Source: Chloroflexota bacterium
GTDB lineage: Bacteria; Chloroflexota; Anaerolineae; Promineifilales; Promineifilaceae
DNA: 6,191 nt
Direction: 5' to 3'
Assembly (NCBI GenBank): GCA_008501785.1
Contig: QQUD01000742.1
Location: forward strand, 1 to 6,191
Shown piece by piece: positions 1-6,133 of this stretch. Numbering within the stretch: position 1 is the stretch's first letter; every line of letters starts with the position of its first letter. Made by a program: the position numbers and the translations under genes. The notes under the pieces were generated by a model. That model saw nothing but the letters and a program-made list of their open reading frames with translations. It did not search any database and had not been told where the DNA came from.

Positions 1-2122
1 TTTTGTTTGCAGTTTTTACTATTATTTTTTGTGTCTGTTCTAATATATTAGCCCTTCGATTTGGGTCATATAAATCCCAATCATCTTCAAATCGGCGAAT
101 AATCGTTGCTGATTGTTCTTCTGCGGGAAGATGAGATTCAAATTGGGATGTGTGATAACCAGATTGAGATAAAAACCAATAGCTGGCACTGGTTATCGCT
201 TCCAAATGGGGGTCTTGTTTGACCTCGCCAAGCTGAAGCTCATCTTCTTTTGGCAGACGATATTGCCATTTTCCAGAGCTTCTATCCGTCAACCAGCGAC
301 AAAATGCCATGGCATCAGACGGCCGTATTCCTACCACCGGCAGCCGCCCTTCTCCCGATTGATAGCGATACCGTCTCCAATGATCTGGCTGATGATATTT
401 ATGATTCTCATGCATGTCGTTGAGAAACAGTTGATATTCAGCATGTGTAATCAAGGATGTATCCACATACCGCGATTCATCCATACGCACCATACGCCGC
501 AAGCGCAGCATCAAAAATACTTCTGCGGCAATCTGACGTACTTCAGAACTTTTATGATCCACACTTTGCGCCAATCTTTCAAAAATAGTGCGCAATTCAG
601 GTCGCACTTCTCGCGCTTCTTCCAAACATTCCATTGCCAGGGTTAGCGCAGGCACAGACGGCCGTTTTCTCGACAAACACGCCCGGATTATATTCGTCGC
701 ATCGGATTGAGCGGCATACAAGCGAATCGTTTCATGCCACCAGCTATCTTCAACCCAGGTCAGCAATTCCTTTTCCAGCTTTTGATCAAGGATATGATTA
801 GCAGCCAAATATTCTTGAAAAGTAAGATGAGCAAAACTGTAGACACCTACTTCGCGTTCAATTAACAAGCCACTAGAATTCTCAATCATCTTCAAAAATG
901 TTTCCCCAGAATTGGCTTCTGTGCCATGTTGAGGTCCAACGACTCGCTTGAGGGGGCGTTCAATCACAAAAGCAGCTTCATGTGCTTCAATTTCGCGCTG
1001 CTGGTGGTGCATCATGTAATAAGCAAGAGATTGCAGGACACGTTGTTTTTGAGCTGGGGTTAAATCAAATTTGAGACCCCTGGCTGCCTGCCGTTTACCT
1101 AAAAAGACTTCACATATTTCAGCATACAACTCAACGCGGCGACCAGGTAAACTACTGCGATACCGATGCACAGTTGCGATCATCGTGAGAAGAAGTGGAT
1201 TAACAGCCATATCCAACAACACCGGCACCTGGCGTAAACGCCACAGCAAATCTTCCCCGCCCTTCTTGGCCTCCATCCGCACACCAGGGTCATCTCGCTG
1301 AGCGCTCATGACTTCGTTTGCTAGATACCAATTGTGTACAAATTTCCGCACCTGTTCAAGAGTAAACGGCCGTACTTCCAATATCGAAACATTTTGCAAA
1401 GGATTATTATAATAACCAAACGGACGGGATGTAATCACAAACCCATTCGCTGAAAACTTCTGCATTTGCGACTGAACCCAGGCAATCACCTTCCGCCTCA
1501 AATCAGCATCAGCAACTTCGTCCAGGCCATCTAACATAAATAAACACTGTCCCTTTTTCATGGCCGTCATAAACCACTCTAATGGAACATCAACTTCCCA
1601 TAGCTTCAAGCGTTCTGCTAAAGCATCAAAAATTGTGTAATCTGGATTAGCCGCTATCTGATTGGCATGATCCCGCAAAAAGAGAAGAATCGGGACTTTA
1701 TTCAGGTCACTTTCTACAACCATTGAGGCTAACTTTAAAGTAGCATGTTTGAGTAAGGTTGTTTTACCACTTCCAGGCGGGCCTAATATGACCAATTTTT
1801 GACCCTTCGCACCATCTGCAGTCAAATAATCCCAAAAGTCGTACCGACCTTTTTGCAGCTTGGCAGGCATAGGACGCATCGGATCCGTAGATGCGCGATC
1901 TTTTCGCTGAGGCGCAATGGTTAAATCGACAAATACTTTCTCTAATTCAAGCGTATAAACACCTTGCGTTGTCAGACCTTTGACATCAAAACTACGATGT
2001 TGGTAATAAAGATGGTCGTAATATTCACGCATAAATGCACGATTGGGAAATAGTTTTTCAAGAAGGCGCACTCGCATCGTTGCAAATGCACTACCGGACC
2101 GAGTCTGTGTGTTTTGAAACAT
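1..2122 (-). CDS. STAND-family NACHT NTPase with C-terminal FGE-sulfatase-like domain, 3' end cut off by the window
   Basis: An open frame runs from ATG at 2122 to the left edge without a stop (707 codons seen). Residues 1-95 are a short helical region typical of bacterial STAND proteins, with no effector I recognise. The NACHT module follows: Walker A GPPGSGKTT (114-122), Walker B CLFMLDGLDE (193-202), an ITSRP sensor motif (220-224), NPLLLT in the helical part (308-313) and FAHLTFQEYLAA (430-441). Residues 445-545 are helical. From about 546 the protein resembles the start of the formylglycine-generating-enzyme/SUMF1 fold (ITHAEYQLFL, HQPDHW, LPVVGIRPSDAMAFCRWL, YRLPKEDE). The residues that would decide FGE catalysis lie beyond the edge, so a sensing or binding role is as likely as an enzymatic one. 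An in-frame TAG lies 33 nt upstream, so 2122 is the most upstream ATG. It has no Shine-Dalgarno, and M16 or M31 are alternatives. Related bacterial NACHT proteins act in signalling and anti-phage defence; a defence role here is inference. Confidence 0.9.
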   Translation of the reverse strand, partial: MFQNTQTRSGSAFATMRVRLLEKLFPNRAFMREYYDHLYYQHRSFDVKGLTTQGVYTLELEKVFVDLTIAPQRKDRASTDPMRPMPAKLQKGRYDFWDYLTADGAKGQKLVILGPPGSGKTTLLKHATLKLASMVVESDLNKVPILLFLRDHANQIAANPDYTIFDALAERLKLWEVDVPLEWFMTAMKKGQCLFMLDGLDEVADADLRRKVIAWVQSQMQKFSANGFVITSRPFGYYNNPLQNVSILEVRPFTLEQVRKFVHNWYLANEVMSAQRDDPGVRMEAKKGGEDLLWRLRQVPVLLDMAVNPLLLTMIATVHRYRSSLPGRRVELYAEICEVFLGKRQAARGLKFDLTPAQKQRVLQSLAYYMMHHQQREIEAHEAAFVIERPLKRVVGPQHGTEANSGETFLKMIENSSGLLIEREVGVYSFAHLTFQEYLAANHILDQKLEKELLTWVEDSWWHETIRLYAAQSDATNIIRACLSRKRPSVPALTLAMECLEEAREVRPELRTIFERLAQSVDHKSSEVRQIAAEVFLMLRLRRMVRMDESRYVDTSLITHAEYQLFLNDMHENHKYHQPDHWRRYRYQSGEGRLPVVGIRPSDAMAFCRWLTDRSSGKWQYRLPKEDELQLGEVKQDPHLEAITSASYWFLSQSGYHTSQFESHLPAEEQSATIIRRFEDDWDLYDPNRRANILEQTQKIIVKTANK

Positions 2123-2201
2123 GTATTTTATGAATTGGGGAAAGGAGGGGGGCTATGTTATCCAATACAGCCTTTCAACCCATACTATTGTGCGTCTGCT
2201 A

Positions 2202-2229
2202 ATAATACGGAACCGCTACTTCTGGTCAT
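2202..2229 (-). promoter_or_regulatory. candidate sigma-70-type promoter for the NACHT gene
   Basis: On the minus strand a -35-like ATGACC (2229-2224, four of six matches to TTGACA) is followed after 16 nt by TATTAT (2207-2202, five of six matches to TATAAT), about 80 nt before the ATG at 2122. A second -10-like TATAAT (2289-2284) lies farther up but lacks a well-spaced -35. AT-rich spacers produce such matches by chance, so this is only a candidate. Confidence 0.25.
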
Positions 2230-2337
2230 CGCTTGAACATGCAGAGGTTTAAATTTATTTAGAAGTACTTAATATGTAGCATTATTATACACGCTTCTGA
2301 ACATAATAATGTTAAGTAAACAGCACTTGTCTAAATA

Positions 2338-2355
2338 TTTGCTAAAAAAAGCAAA
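2338..2355. repeat. short inverted repeat with homopolymer loop
   Basis: TTTGCT (2338-2343) and AGCAAA (2350-2355) are perfect complements around a loop of six A on the plus strand (six T on the minus strand). It lies about 70-85 nt beyond the lipoprotein stop. Transcribed from the minus strand, the U-run is in the loop and not after the stem, which is unlike a canonical intrinsic terminator. It may still add to transcript-end processing together with the longer repeat at 2374-2402. Confidence 0.35.
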
Positions 2356-2373
2356 GAGGGAGTTTAGGTGATT

Positions 2374-2402
2374 TAGCAATTTCTATCAGTTTATAATTGC
2401 TA
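2374..2402 (-). terminator. possible 3'-end hairpin of the secDF-lipoprotein transcript
   Basis: TAGCAATT (2374-2381) and AATTGCTA (2395-2402) form a perfect 8-bp inverted repeat with a 13-nt loop, starting about 22 nt after the lipoprotein stop codon. The position suits a terminator or an mRNA-stabilising hairpin. The stem is AT-rich, the loop is long and no T-run follows directly on the minus strand, so a classic Rho-independent terminator is not shown. Confidence 0.3.
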
Positions 2403-2423
2403 CTTCTCATTTATTTATCAGAT

Positions 2424-3776
2424 TTATGGCGTTGGTGACGGTGAAGGGGTGGATTCCTCAGTGGCTTCTATTTCAACCGTTGGTTCAATCGTTGGTTCAA
2501 TCGTTGGTTCAACCGTTGGTTCAACAGGTGGCTGTACATAACTGTCCAACAATACATTGATCTCATCTAACGCGGATACTTGACTCACGCTTTCCCACAT
2601 GCCGTCATATACGCCACTTTTACCGCGAACAAGGATGCGAGATACGGCCGTTTCCACCTCATCATCAAACGTCGTCAACCCCAATTTTACTTCACCACTT
2701 TCGATTAAAGTAGAGGTCAAACTTATCACCTGGGTAAGTGTCAATGTGTCTGTGAATACCGTGTTTTCTGCATCAAGGGCAACGGCCGTTCCATCTCCAT
2801 ACACAGTTAATCGGGTATCATCAGCCCGCTGATAATCAAGCACAGCCGTCAATGGAAATCCAATTGGAGGACGCTCAACATCATCAGTTAATTGCGACAC
2901 CATCAAGGAGTCCATTTGAGAATAAAGCGGCATCAGCGTGGAGGGCAGGGAATATTCGGGGCAAACAATCGTAATTTCTACACCATCCTCTGCAACCAAC
3001 GCCAGGGTTTCTAAAGGAACGCCCGGACAATTTGCCACATATTCAGACGCCAGGTCAGTCACATCAACTGCAAAAATGGCGTCAACCAATGTTGGTTCAA
3101 CCTGAAAAGGCTCAGGAATGGTGTCTTGGTTGGCTTGCCATATCCATAAACGGCCGTCTTCCAAAACAGCCAACGATTGTGCAGGAGCATAAGGAGATGC
3201 ACTGCGACGTAAACCGGCTGTCGCGCTAGGTGGAAAGTGTGCGCCCAAAGCCACCGACATAAAGTTTTCAATACTAGCCAGCAGCGTCACATCTTGCAGC
3301 CAACCTGACACAGAAACTTCTTCCAATGGCAGTTCAAAAGACATCTGCACACAACGATCACACCCTTCAGGCACAGGCGGAAGTTCTAAACCCCTCAGAA
3401 CTTGCTGCAATTGCAGCAGAATGGTAGCCTGATTATTGCGCTGTTGGCCAGATCCCGTAGTTTCATCAACGAGAATGATTTGACTGCCAATATTCCCCTG
3501 TAGGCGGCGGTCTAACCCAATCGCCGGAATCTGATAGCGTAATTCAACAACCGTATCTTCAAAAGGAATCGGCGTATCGGCTATTGTTGTGGGTGCTGGC
3601 GGCCTAGTAGGAAGCGGTGACGCTGTGGGAAGGACAATGGCTGGTCCCGGTGTAAAGGTGGCGGGTACAGGTTGGGGTGATGGCAAGACCAGTGATTGAG
3701 GGACAGGTGTCGGTGCATCAGGCACGGCACACCCAACTAAAACTGCAATCAACATCACCCACAACACTATTTTCAT
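2424..3776 (-). CDS. putative lipoprotein of unknown function, third gene of the secDF operon
   Basis: This 450-residue protein begins with a short signal peptide and the lipobox L13-V14-G15-C16, so it should be lipidated at C16 and exported. Residues 18-72 form a Pro/Thr/Ser-rich linker. The globular part (about 75-412) has a CxxC pair (C139, C142) and two further cysteines (C250, C272) that could form disulfides outside the cell. It also has an LEDGRLWIW segment (205-213) and a beta-type LTVYGDGTAVAL segment (323-334). The tail (415-450) is low complexity: repeats of E-P-T-V/I, then Thr/Ser/Pro. I do not recognise the family. Its ATG lies 2 nt after the secF stop, without a clear Shine-Dalgarno of its own, so translation is probably coupled to secF. 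A role beside SecDF, such as in folding of exported proteins or surface anchoring, is inference from position only. Confidence 0.88.
   Translation of the reverse strand: MKIVLWVMLIAVLVGCAVPDAPTPVPQSLVLPSPQPVPATFTPGPAIVLPTASPLPTRPPAPTTIADTPIPFEDTVVELRYQIPAIGLDRRLQGNIGSQIILVDETTGSGQQRNNQATILLQLQQVLRGLELPPVPEGCDRCVQMSFELPLEEVSVSGWLQDVTLLASIENFMSVALGAHFPPSATAGLRRSASPYAPAQSLAVLEDGRLWIWQANQDTIPEPFQVEPTLVDAIFAVDVTDLASEYVANCPGVPLETLALVAEDGVEITIVCPEYSLPSTLMPLYSQMDSLMVSQLTDDVERPPIGFPLTAVLDYQRADDTRLTVYGDGTAVALDAENTVFTDTLTLTQVISLTSTLIESGEVKLGLTTFDDEVETAVSRILVRGKSGVYDGMWESVSQVSALDEINVLLDSYVQPPVEPTVEPTIEPTIEPTVEIEATEESTPSPSPTP
2472..2531. repeat. 12-bp tandem repeat, five units, in the lipoprotein tail
   Basis: Units of 12 bp on the plus strand: TTCAACCGTTGG (2472), TTCAATCGTTGG (2484), TTCAATCGTTGG (2496), TTCAACCGTTGG (2508) and a decayed TTCAACAGGTGG (2520). 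Read on the minus strand they encode the four-residue period E-P-T-V/I. The first four differ only at one C/T position, which switches Val and Ile. Such an array can gain or lose units by slippage without breaking the frame. Confidence 0.9.
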
Positions 3777-3778
3777 GA

Positions 3779-4708
3779 TTAGGATGTTTTGAGGAAAGGA
3801 ATCTCGTTCTTTTCCCAGGCCACGAGGAGCGGAACGGCCGTAAACATTGAGCTATATGTTCCACTCAACAAACCAATAAACAAAACCGCAATAAATGGCT
3901 TAATGGAAGCACCACCAAACAACAAAATCGCCACCAGCACAAACATCGCATTTAACTGCGTTGCCAATGACCGATGGATGGTTTCTAAAATAGAACGATT
4001 CACAATATCTTCGAAACGCTCTAACGGCCGTCTGACCGTATTTTCACGGATTCGGTCAAAAACAACAATCGTGTCTTGTAATGAAAAACCAGCGACGGTG
4101 AGAACGGCCGTTAAAAACAGTGCATCCACTTCCCAGCCAAGCAAAGCACCAGTAACCGCTGCAAACCCAAAAATCACAAACAAATCGTGAATCATGGCCG
4201 TCACTGCACAAGCACCATACCGAAACGGATTTTGCACCTGACGGAAAGCAACCATAATGTAAATCAAAATAATCACCGCTGCTACAATCACCGCAATAAA
4301 AGCCGCCCTTGTTACTTCCGAAGCCACTGTCGCGCTCACACTTTGCACTTCAGTTGAGCCTGGAATCAATGGGGCTACTTGAGACTCTAATTCATTTTCA
4401 ATCGCTTGTGCTTTTTCTGGCTGCATTGACTCAGCGCGAATCTGCCACGCATTTTGTAAACCTTCACCTTGGATAGAAATCACCGATGGATTGGTCACAT
4501 CAAATTCATTAAAAACTGCACGAATATCATCTTCGTTAACAGGTTCTGTAAATTGCAATTCAAATCGCGTACCGCCACGAAAATCAACGCCTAATAAAAA
4601 TGGAGCACCCGTCGTGAGAAAAGAATACACCATTGCCGCAATGCCTAAAGTAATGACAAACGCGGACAATATAAAGTAGGAACGTCGTTTTTGTACAAGA
4701 TTAAACAT
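3779..4708 (-). CDS. secF: protein translocase subunit SecF
   Basis: The 309-residue product is a normal length for SecF, the partner of SecD in the membrane complex that uses ion-motive force to complete export through SecYEG. TM1 is near residues 11-30, followed by the SecF signature LGVDFRGGT (39-47), an external loop (about 48-133), and five further membrane segments (about 136-155, 168-190, 195-216, 250-267, 271-296). The motif GFSLQDTIVVFDRIREN (207-223) carries D212, matching the conserved Asp of ion transport. R246 in IHRS sits where the conserved TM5 Arg is expected. The frame is open up to 4888, but that extension lies over secD and lacks SecF-like sequence. The ATG at 4708 gives the standard N-terminus and has AAAGGGA 5 nt upstream. 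It starts 10 nt after the secD stop. Confidence 0.97.
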   Translation of the reverse strand: MFNLVQKRRSYFILSAFVITLGIAAMVYSFLTTGAPFLLGVDFRGGTRFELQFTEPVNEDDIRAVFNEFDVTNPSVISIQGEGLQNAWQIRAESMQPEKAQAIENELESQVAPLIPGSTEVQSVSATVASEVTRAAFIAVIVAAVIILIYIMVAFRQVQNPFRYGACAVTAMIHDLFVIFGFAAVTGALLGWEVDALFLTAVLTVAGFSLQDTIVVFDRIRENTVRRPLERFEDIVNRSILETIHRSLATQLNAMFVLVAILLFGGASIKPFIAVLFIGLLSGTYSSMFTAVPLLVAWEKNEIPFLKTS

Positions 4709-4713
4709 ATCAG

Positions 4714-4720
4714 TCCCTTT
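4714..4720 (-). promoter_or_regulatory. ribosome binding site of secF
   Basis: AAAGGGA on the minus strand is a moderate Shine-Dalgarno match, 5 nt before the ATG at 4708. It begins within the secD stop codon (4721-4719), so ribosomes ending on secD can restart on secF. It decides the short SecF start over the longer open frame reaching 4888. Confidence 0.7.
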
Positions 4721-6041
4721 ATACCCCCAACAACCAGCGTTGTTTACGCAACCAATCAGCCAAGTTGCCAATGACGATACGAACGAAGGTGCGGGTGACG
4801 ATAACGGCCGTAAACATACTAATAAACACCCCAATCGCCAGCGTAATCGCAAATCCTTGCACCACACTTGCGCCGAAGTTACGACCAAATCCCCACAAAA
4901 TTAGGCAAATAATCAACGTCGCCACATTCGAATCCCGAATCGACGACCAAGCACGATCAAAACCAGTCAAAATTGCTTCACGCAAAGGAACCCCCTTACG
5001 CAGTTCCTCCTTCATCCGTTCAAAAACCAAAATATTCGCATCAACTGCCATGCCCGTTGACAACAAAAAACCGGTAATCGCAGGCAGCGTTAGCGTCACC
5101 GACAGCCATTTAAACACGGCAAAATTGATCAATGCATAAATCACCAACGCCACATCAGCCAACAACCCAGGCAAACGATAATAAATCAGCATAAAAAGCA
5201 GCACGATAGCTACCCCAATCGTGCCAGCCCGCACACTTGCCTCAATCGACAATTCACCCAAAGTCGCCCCAATCTGACGCGTACTTACAATCTTCAAAGG
5301 AACCGGCAAGCTGCCAAATCGAAGCTGCAATGCTAACTGTTGTGCATCTTCGAAAGTAAAATTTCCTGTGATTGTCCCGCCACCTTCAATCACCGCACTA
5401 ATCTGAGGGCTAGAAATCACCTGTTTGTCTAAAACAATCGTTAAAAATTCACCCTGATGCGTACGCGTGTAGTCCGCAAAAAGTTCAGACTCGTCCGGCT
5501 GCAACACAAAACTAACAAACGCTGTTGCACCAAGTCCATCCGTTTCTGCTTGTGCATCCCTCAGTGCTGCACCAGTCATTACAGTCTCATATACTGTGTC
5601 TGTAAATATTTGATCAGTTTCTGACTCACAGCGTGAAGGCCCGATGTTTAATGAAGTGCGAACGCACATTCCTTCTGGCAATGATCGAGGGCCAGTATCC
5701 ACAAACTCCAGCAATGCTGTTTCTTGTATAAGTTCAATTGCCTCTTCGGGATTATCAATGCCCGGCAGTTCAATCAAAATACGTCGATCTTCCAATAATT
5801 GCACAAGCGGTTCAGTAACACCAATCGCATTCACTCGCTGATCGATAATTTGCCGAGACGTTTCGATGTCTTCACGCGCAACTTCTGCATCGGAAGGTAA
5901 ATCAGGTGCAAGCAAAACTTGCAACCCTCCCTGTAAATCTAAACCCTGGCGAATCGGGAAGCCTGGATTTTGCAACATCCAAATACCACCACCCACCAGA
6001 GCGATAATGAGCACCAGCCAAATATAGTCGTTTCTATTCAT
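4719..6041 (-). CDS. secD: protein translocase subunit SecD
   Basis: The 440-residue product is a compact SecD, shorter than the E. coli form (about 615) and near the short SecD size of other phyla. TM1 spans about residues 6-23 and is followed by the signature GLDLQGG (33-39). The extracytoplasmic P1 region runs to about 250, with INxR-like DQRVNAIGVTEP (67-78), ELPGI (91-95) and two cysteines (C126, C138) that could form a disulfide. Five more membrane segments follow (about 270-287, 293-309, 315-332, 372-386, 392-416). GMAVDANILVFERMKEE (330-346) carries D334, the position of the conserved ion-transport Asp in TM4, and GFAITLAIGVFISMFTAV (396-413) is the usual C-terminal motif. It pairs with SecF to pull exported chains outward. 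The start at 6041 gives a normal N-terminus; its Shine-Dalgarno is weak. YajC is not seen upstream. Confidence 0.97.
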   Translation of the reverse strand: MNRNDYIWLVLIIALVGGGIWMLQNPGFPIRQGLDLQGGLQVLLAPDLPSDAEVAREDIETSRQIIDQRVNAIGVTEPLVQLLEDRRILIELPGIDNPEEAIELIQETALLEFVDTGPRSLPEGMCVRTSLNIGPSRCESETDQIFTDTVYETVMTGAALRDAQAETDGLGATAFVSFVLQPDESELFADYTRTHQGEFLTIVLDKQVISSPQISAVIEGGGTITGNFTFEDAQQLALQLRFGSLPVPLKIVSTRQIGATLGELSIEASVRAGTIGVAIVLLFMLIYYRLPGLLADVALVIYALINFAVFKWLSVTLTLPAITGFLLSTGMAVDANILVFERMKEELRKGVPLREAILTGFDRAWSSIRDSNVATLIICLILWGFGRNFGASVVQGFAITLAIGVFISMFTAVIVTRTFVRIVIGNLADWLRKQRWLLGV

Positions 6042-6117
6042 AAATAATTAGCTCAATAGGTTTATAAGCGGCTGGATTATAACAGTCAGGAAATAATGGG
6101 CAACCGTAGAAAAACAT
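6034..6117 (-). CDS. possible 27-codon leader ORF overlapping the secD start
   Basis: ATG at 6117 opens a 27-codon frame ending in TAG at 6036-6034, overlapping the secD ATG (6041-6039) by 8 nt. AGGAGG lies before it, but only 2 nt from the ATG, which is close for efficient initiation. The product begins MFFYGCPLFPDCYNP; the GCxxxxxC spacing recalls half of a topoisomerase-type zinc ribbon, but it is too short to assign. If real, it could couple translation into secD. It conflicts with the promoter at 6076-6103, whose transcripts would start inside it. It may well be a chance ORF. Confidence 0.2.
   Translation of the reverse strand: MFFYGCPLFPDCYNPAAYKPIELIIYE
6076..6103 (-). promoter_or_regulatory. 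candidate promoter of the secD-secF-lipoprotein operon
   Basis: On the minus strand TTGCCC (6103-6098) is followed after 16 nt by a perfect TATAAT (6081-6076), preceded by TGT (6084-6082), making an extended -10 element. Transcription would start near 6069, giving a leader of about 28 nt before secD. The position between a stop codon at 6134 and the secD ATG supports it. Confidence 0.55.
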
Positions 6118-6133
6118 GCCCTCCTGCTGCAAT

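Larger units (their letters stand above)
2123..2423. other. AT-rich intergenic spacer between lipoprotein gene and NACHT gene
   Basis: This 301-bp stretch has no gene I can support on either strand. It holds two AT-rich inverted repeats near the lipoprotein stop (2338-2355 and 2374-2402), a small perfect inverted repeat AACAT-AATA-ATGTT at 2300-2313, possible minus-strand -10 boxes (TATTAT at 2202-2207, TATAAT at 2284-2289), and a purine tract AAAGGAGG at 2141-2148. It contains no copy of the ACGGCCGT palindrome that is abundant in the flanking genes. It most likely ends the secDF-lipoprotein transcript and starts the NACHT transcript. Confidence 0.7.
319..4811. repeat. dispersed palindrome ACGGCCGT, ten exact copies
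   Basis: Exact copies start at 319, 658, 1366, 2644, 2782, 3150, 3834, 4024, 4104 and 4804. One-mismatch forms start at 1560 and 4194 (ATGGCCGT) and 2842 (ACAGCCGT). Every CGGCCG hexamer I could find in the window is flanked by A and T. All copies lie inside coding sequence and use three reading phases on the gene strand: ACG GCC GTx (Thr-Ala-Val), xxA CGG CCG Txx (Arg-Pro) and GAC GGC CGT (Asp-Gly-Arg). Chance expectation for an 8-mer in 6.2 kb is about 0.1, so selection, methylation or mutation bias at the DNA level is implied. Confidence 0.93.

Noticed and set aside
206..646. 146-codon plus-strand open frame beginning MGVLFDLAKLKL
   Set aside because: It lies antisense within the NACHT gene, whose frame shows clear family motifs; the plus-strand product has low-likelihood composition (many His, Phe, Arg) and no recognisable domain.
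2300..2313. AACAT-AATA-ATGTT inverted repeat as an operator or terminator
   Set aside because: Five-bp AT-rich stems are common by chance in such a spacer and no T-run or second copy supports a function.
3059..3271. 70-codon minus-strand frame inside the lipoprotein gene
   Set aside because: Alternative frame of a longer, well-supported coding sequence; no domain seen.
3789..4190. 133-codon plus-strand open frame over secF
   Set aside because: Antisense shadow of a well-supported SecF frame, rich in Asn, Lys, Ser and Thr as expected from the reverse of membrane-protein codons.
319..4811. ACGGCCGT copies as a CRISPR or transposon-end repeat
   Set aside because: The copies are irregularly spaced (80 to 1278 bp apart), lie in reading frame within conserved genes, and have no shared longer flanks or spacers.
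4709..4888. N-terminal extension of SecF by 60 residues
   Set aside because: It overlaps secD in another frame, has Cys/Trp-rich non-SecF sequence, and the internal ATG at 4708 has a ribosome site and the normal SecF N-terminus.
4765..5139. 124-codon plus-strand open frame over secD
   Set aside because: Antisense shadow of the SecD membrane region with no domain or ribosome site.
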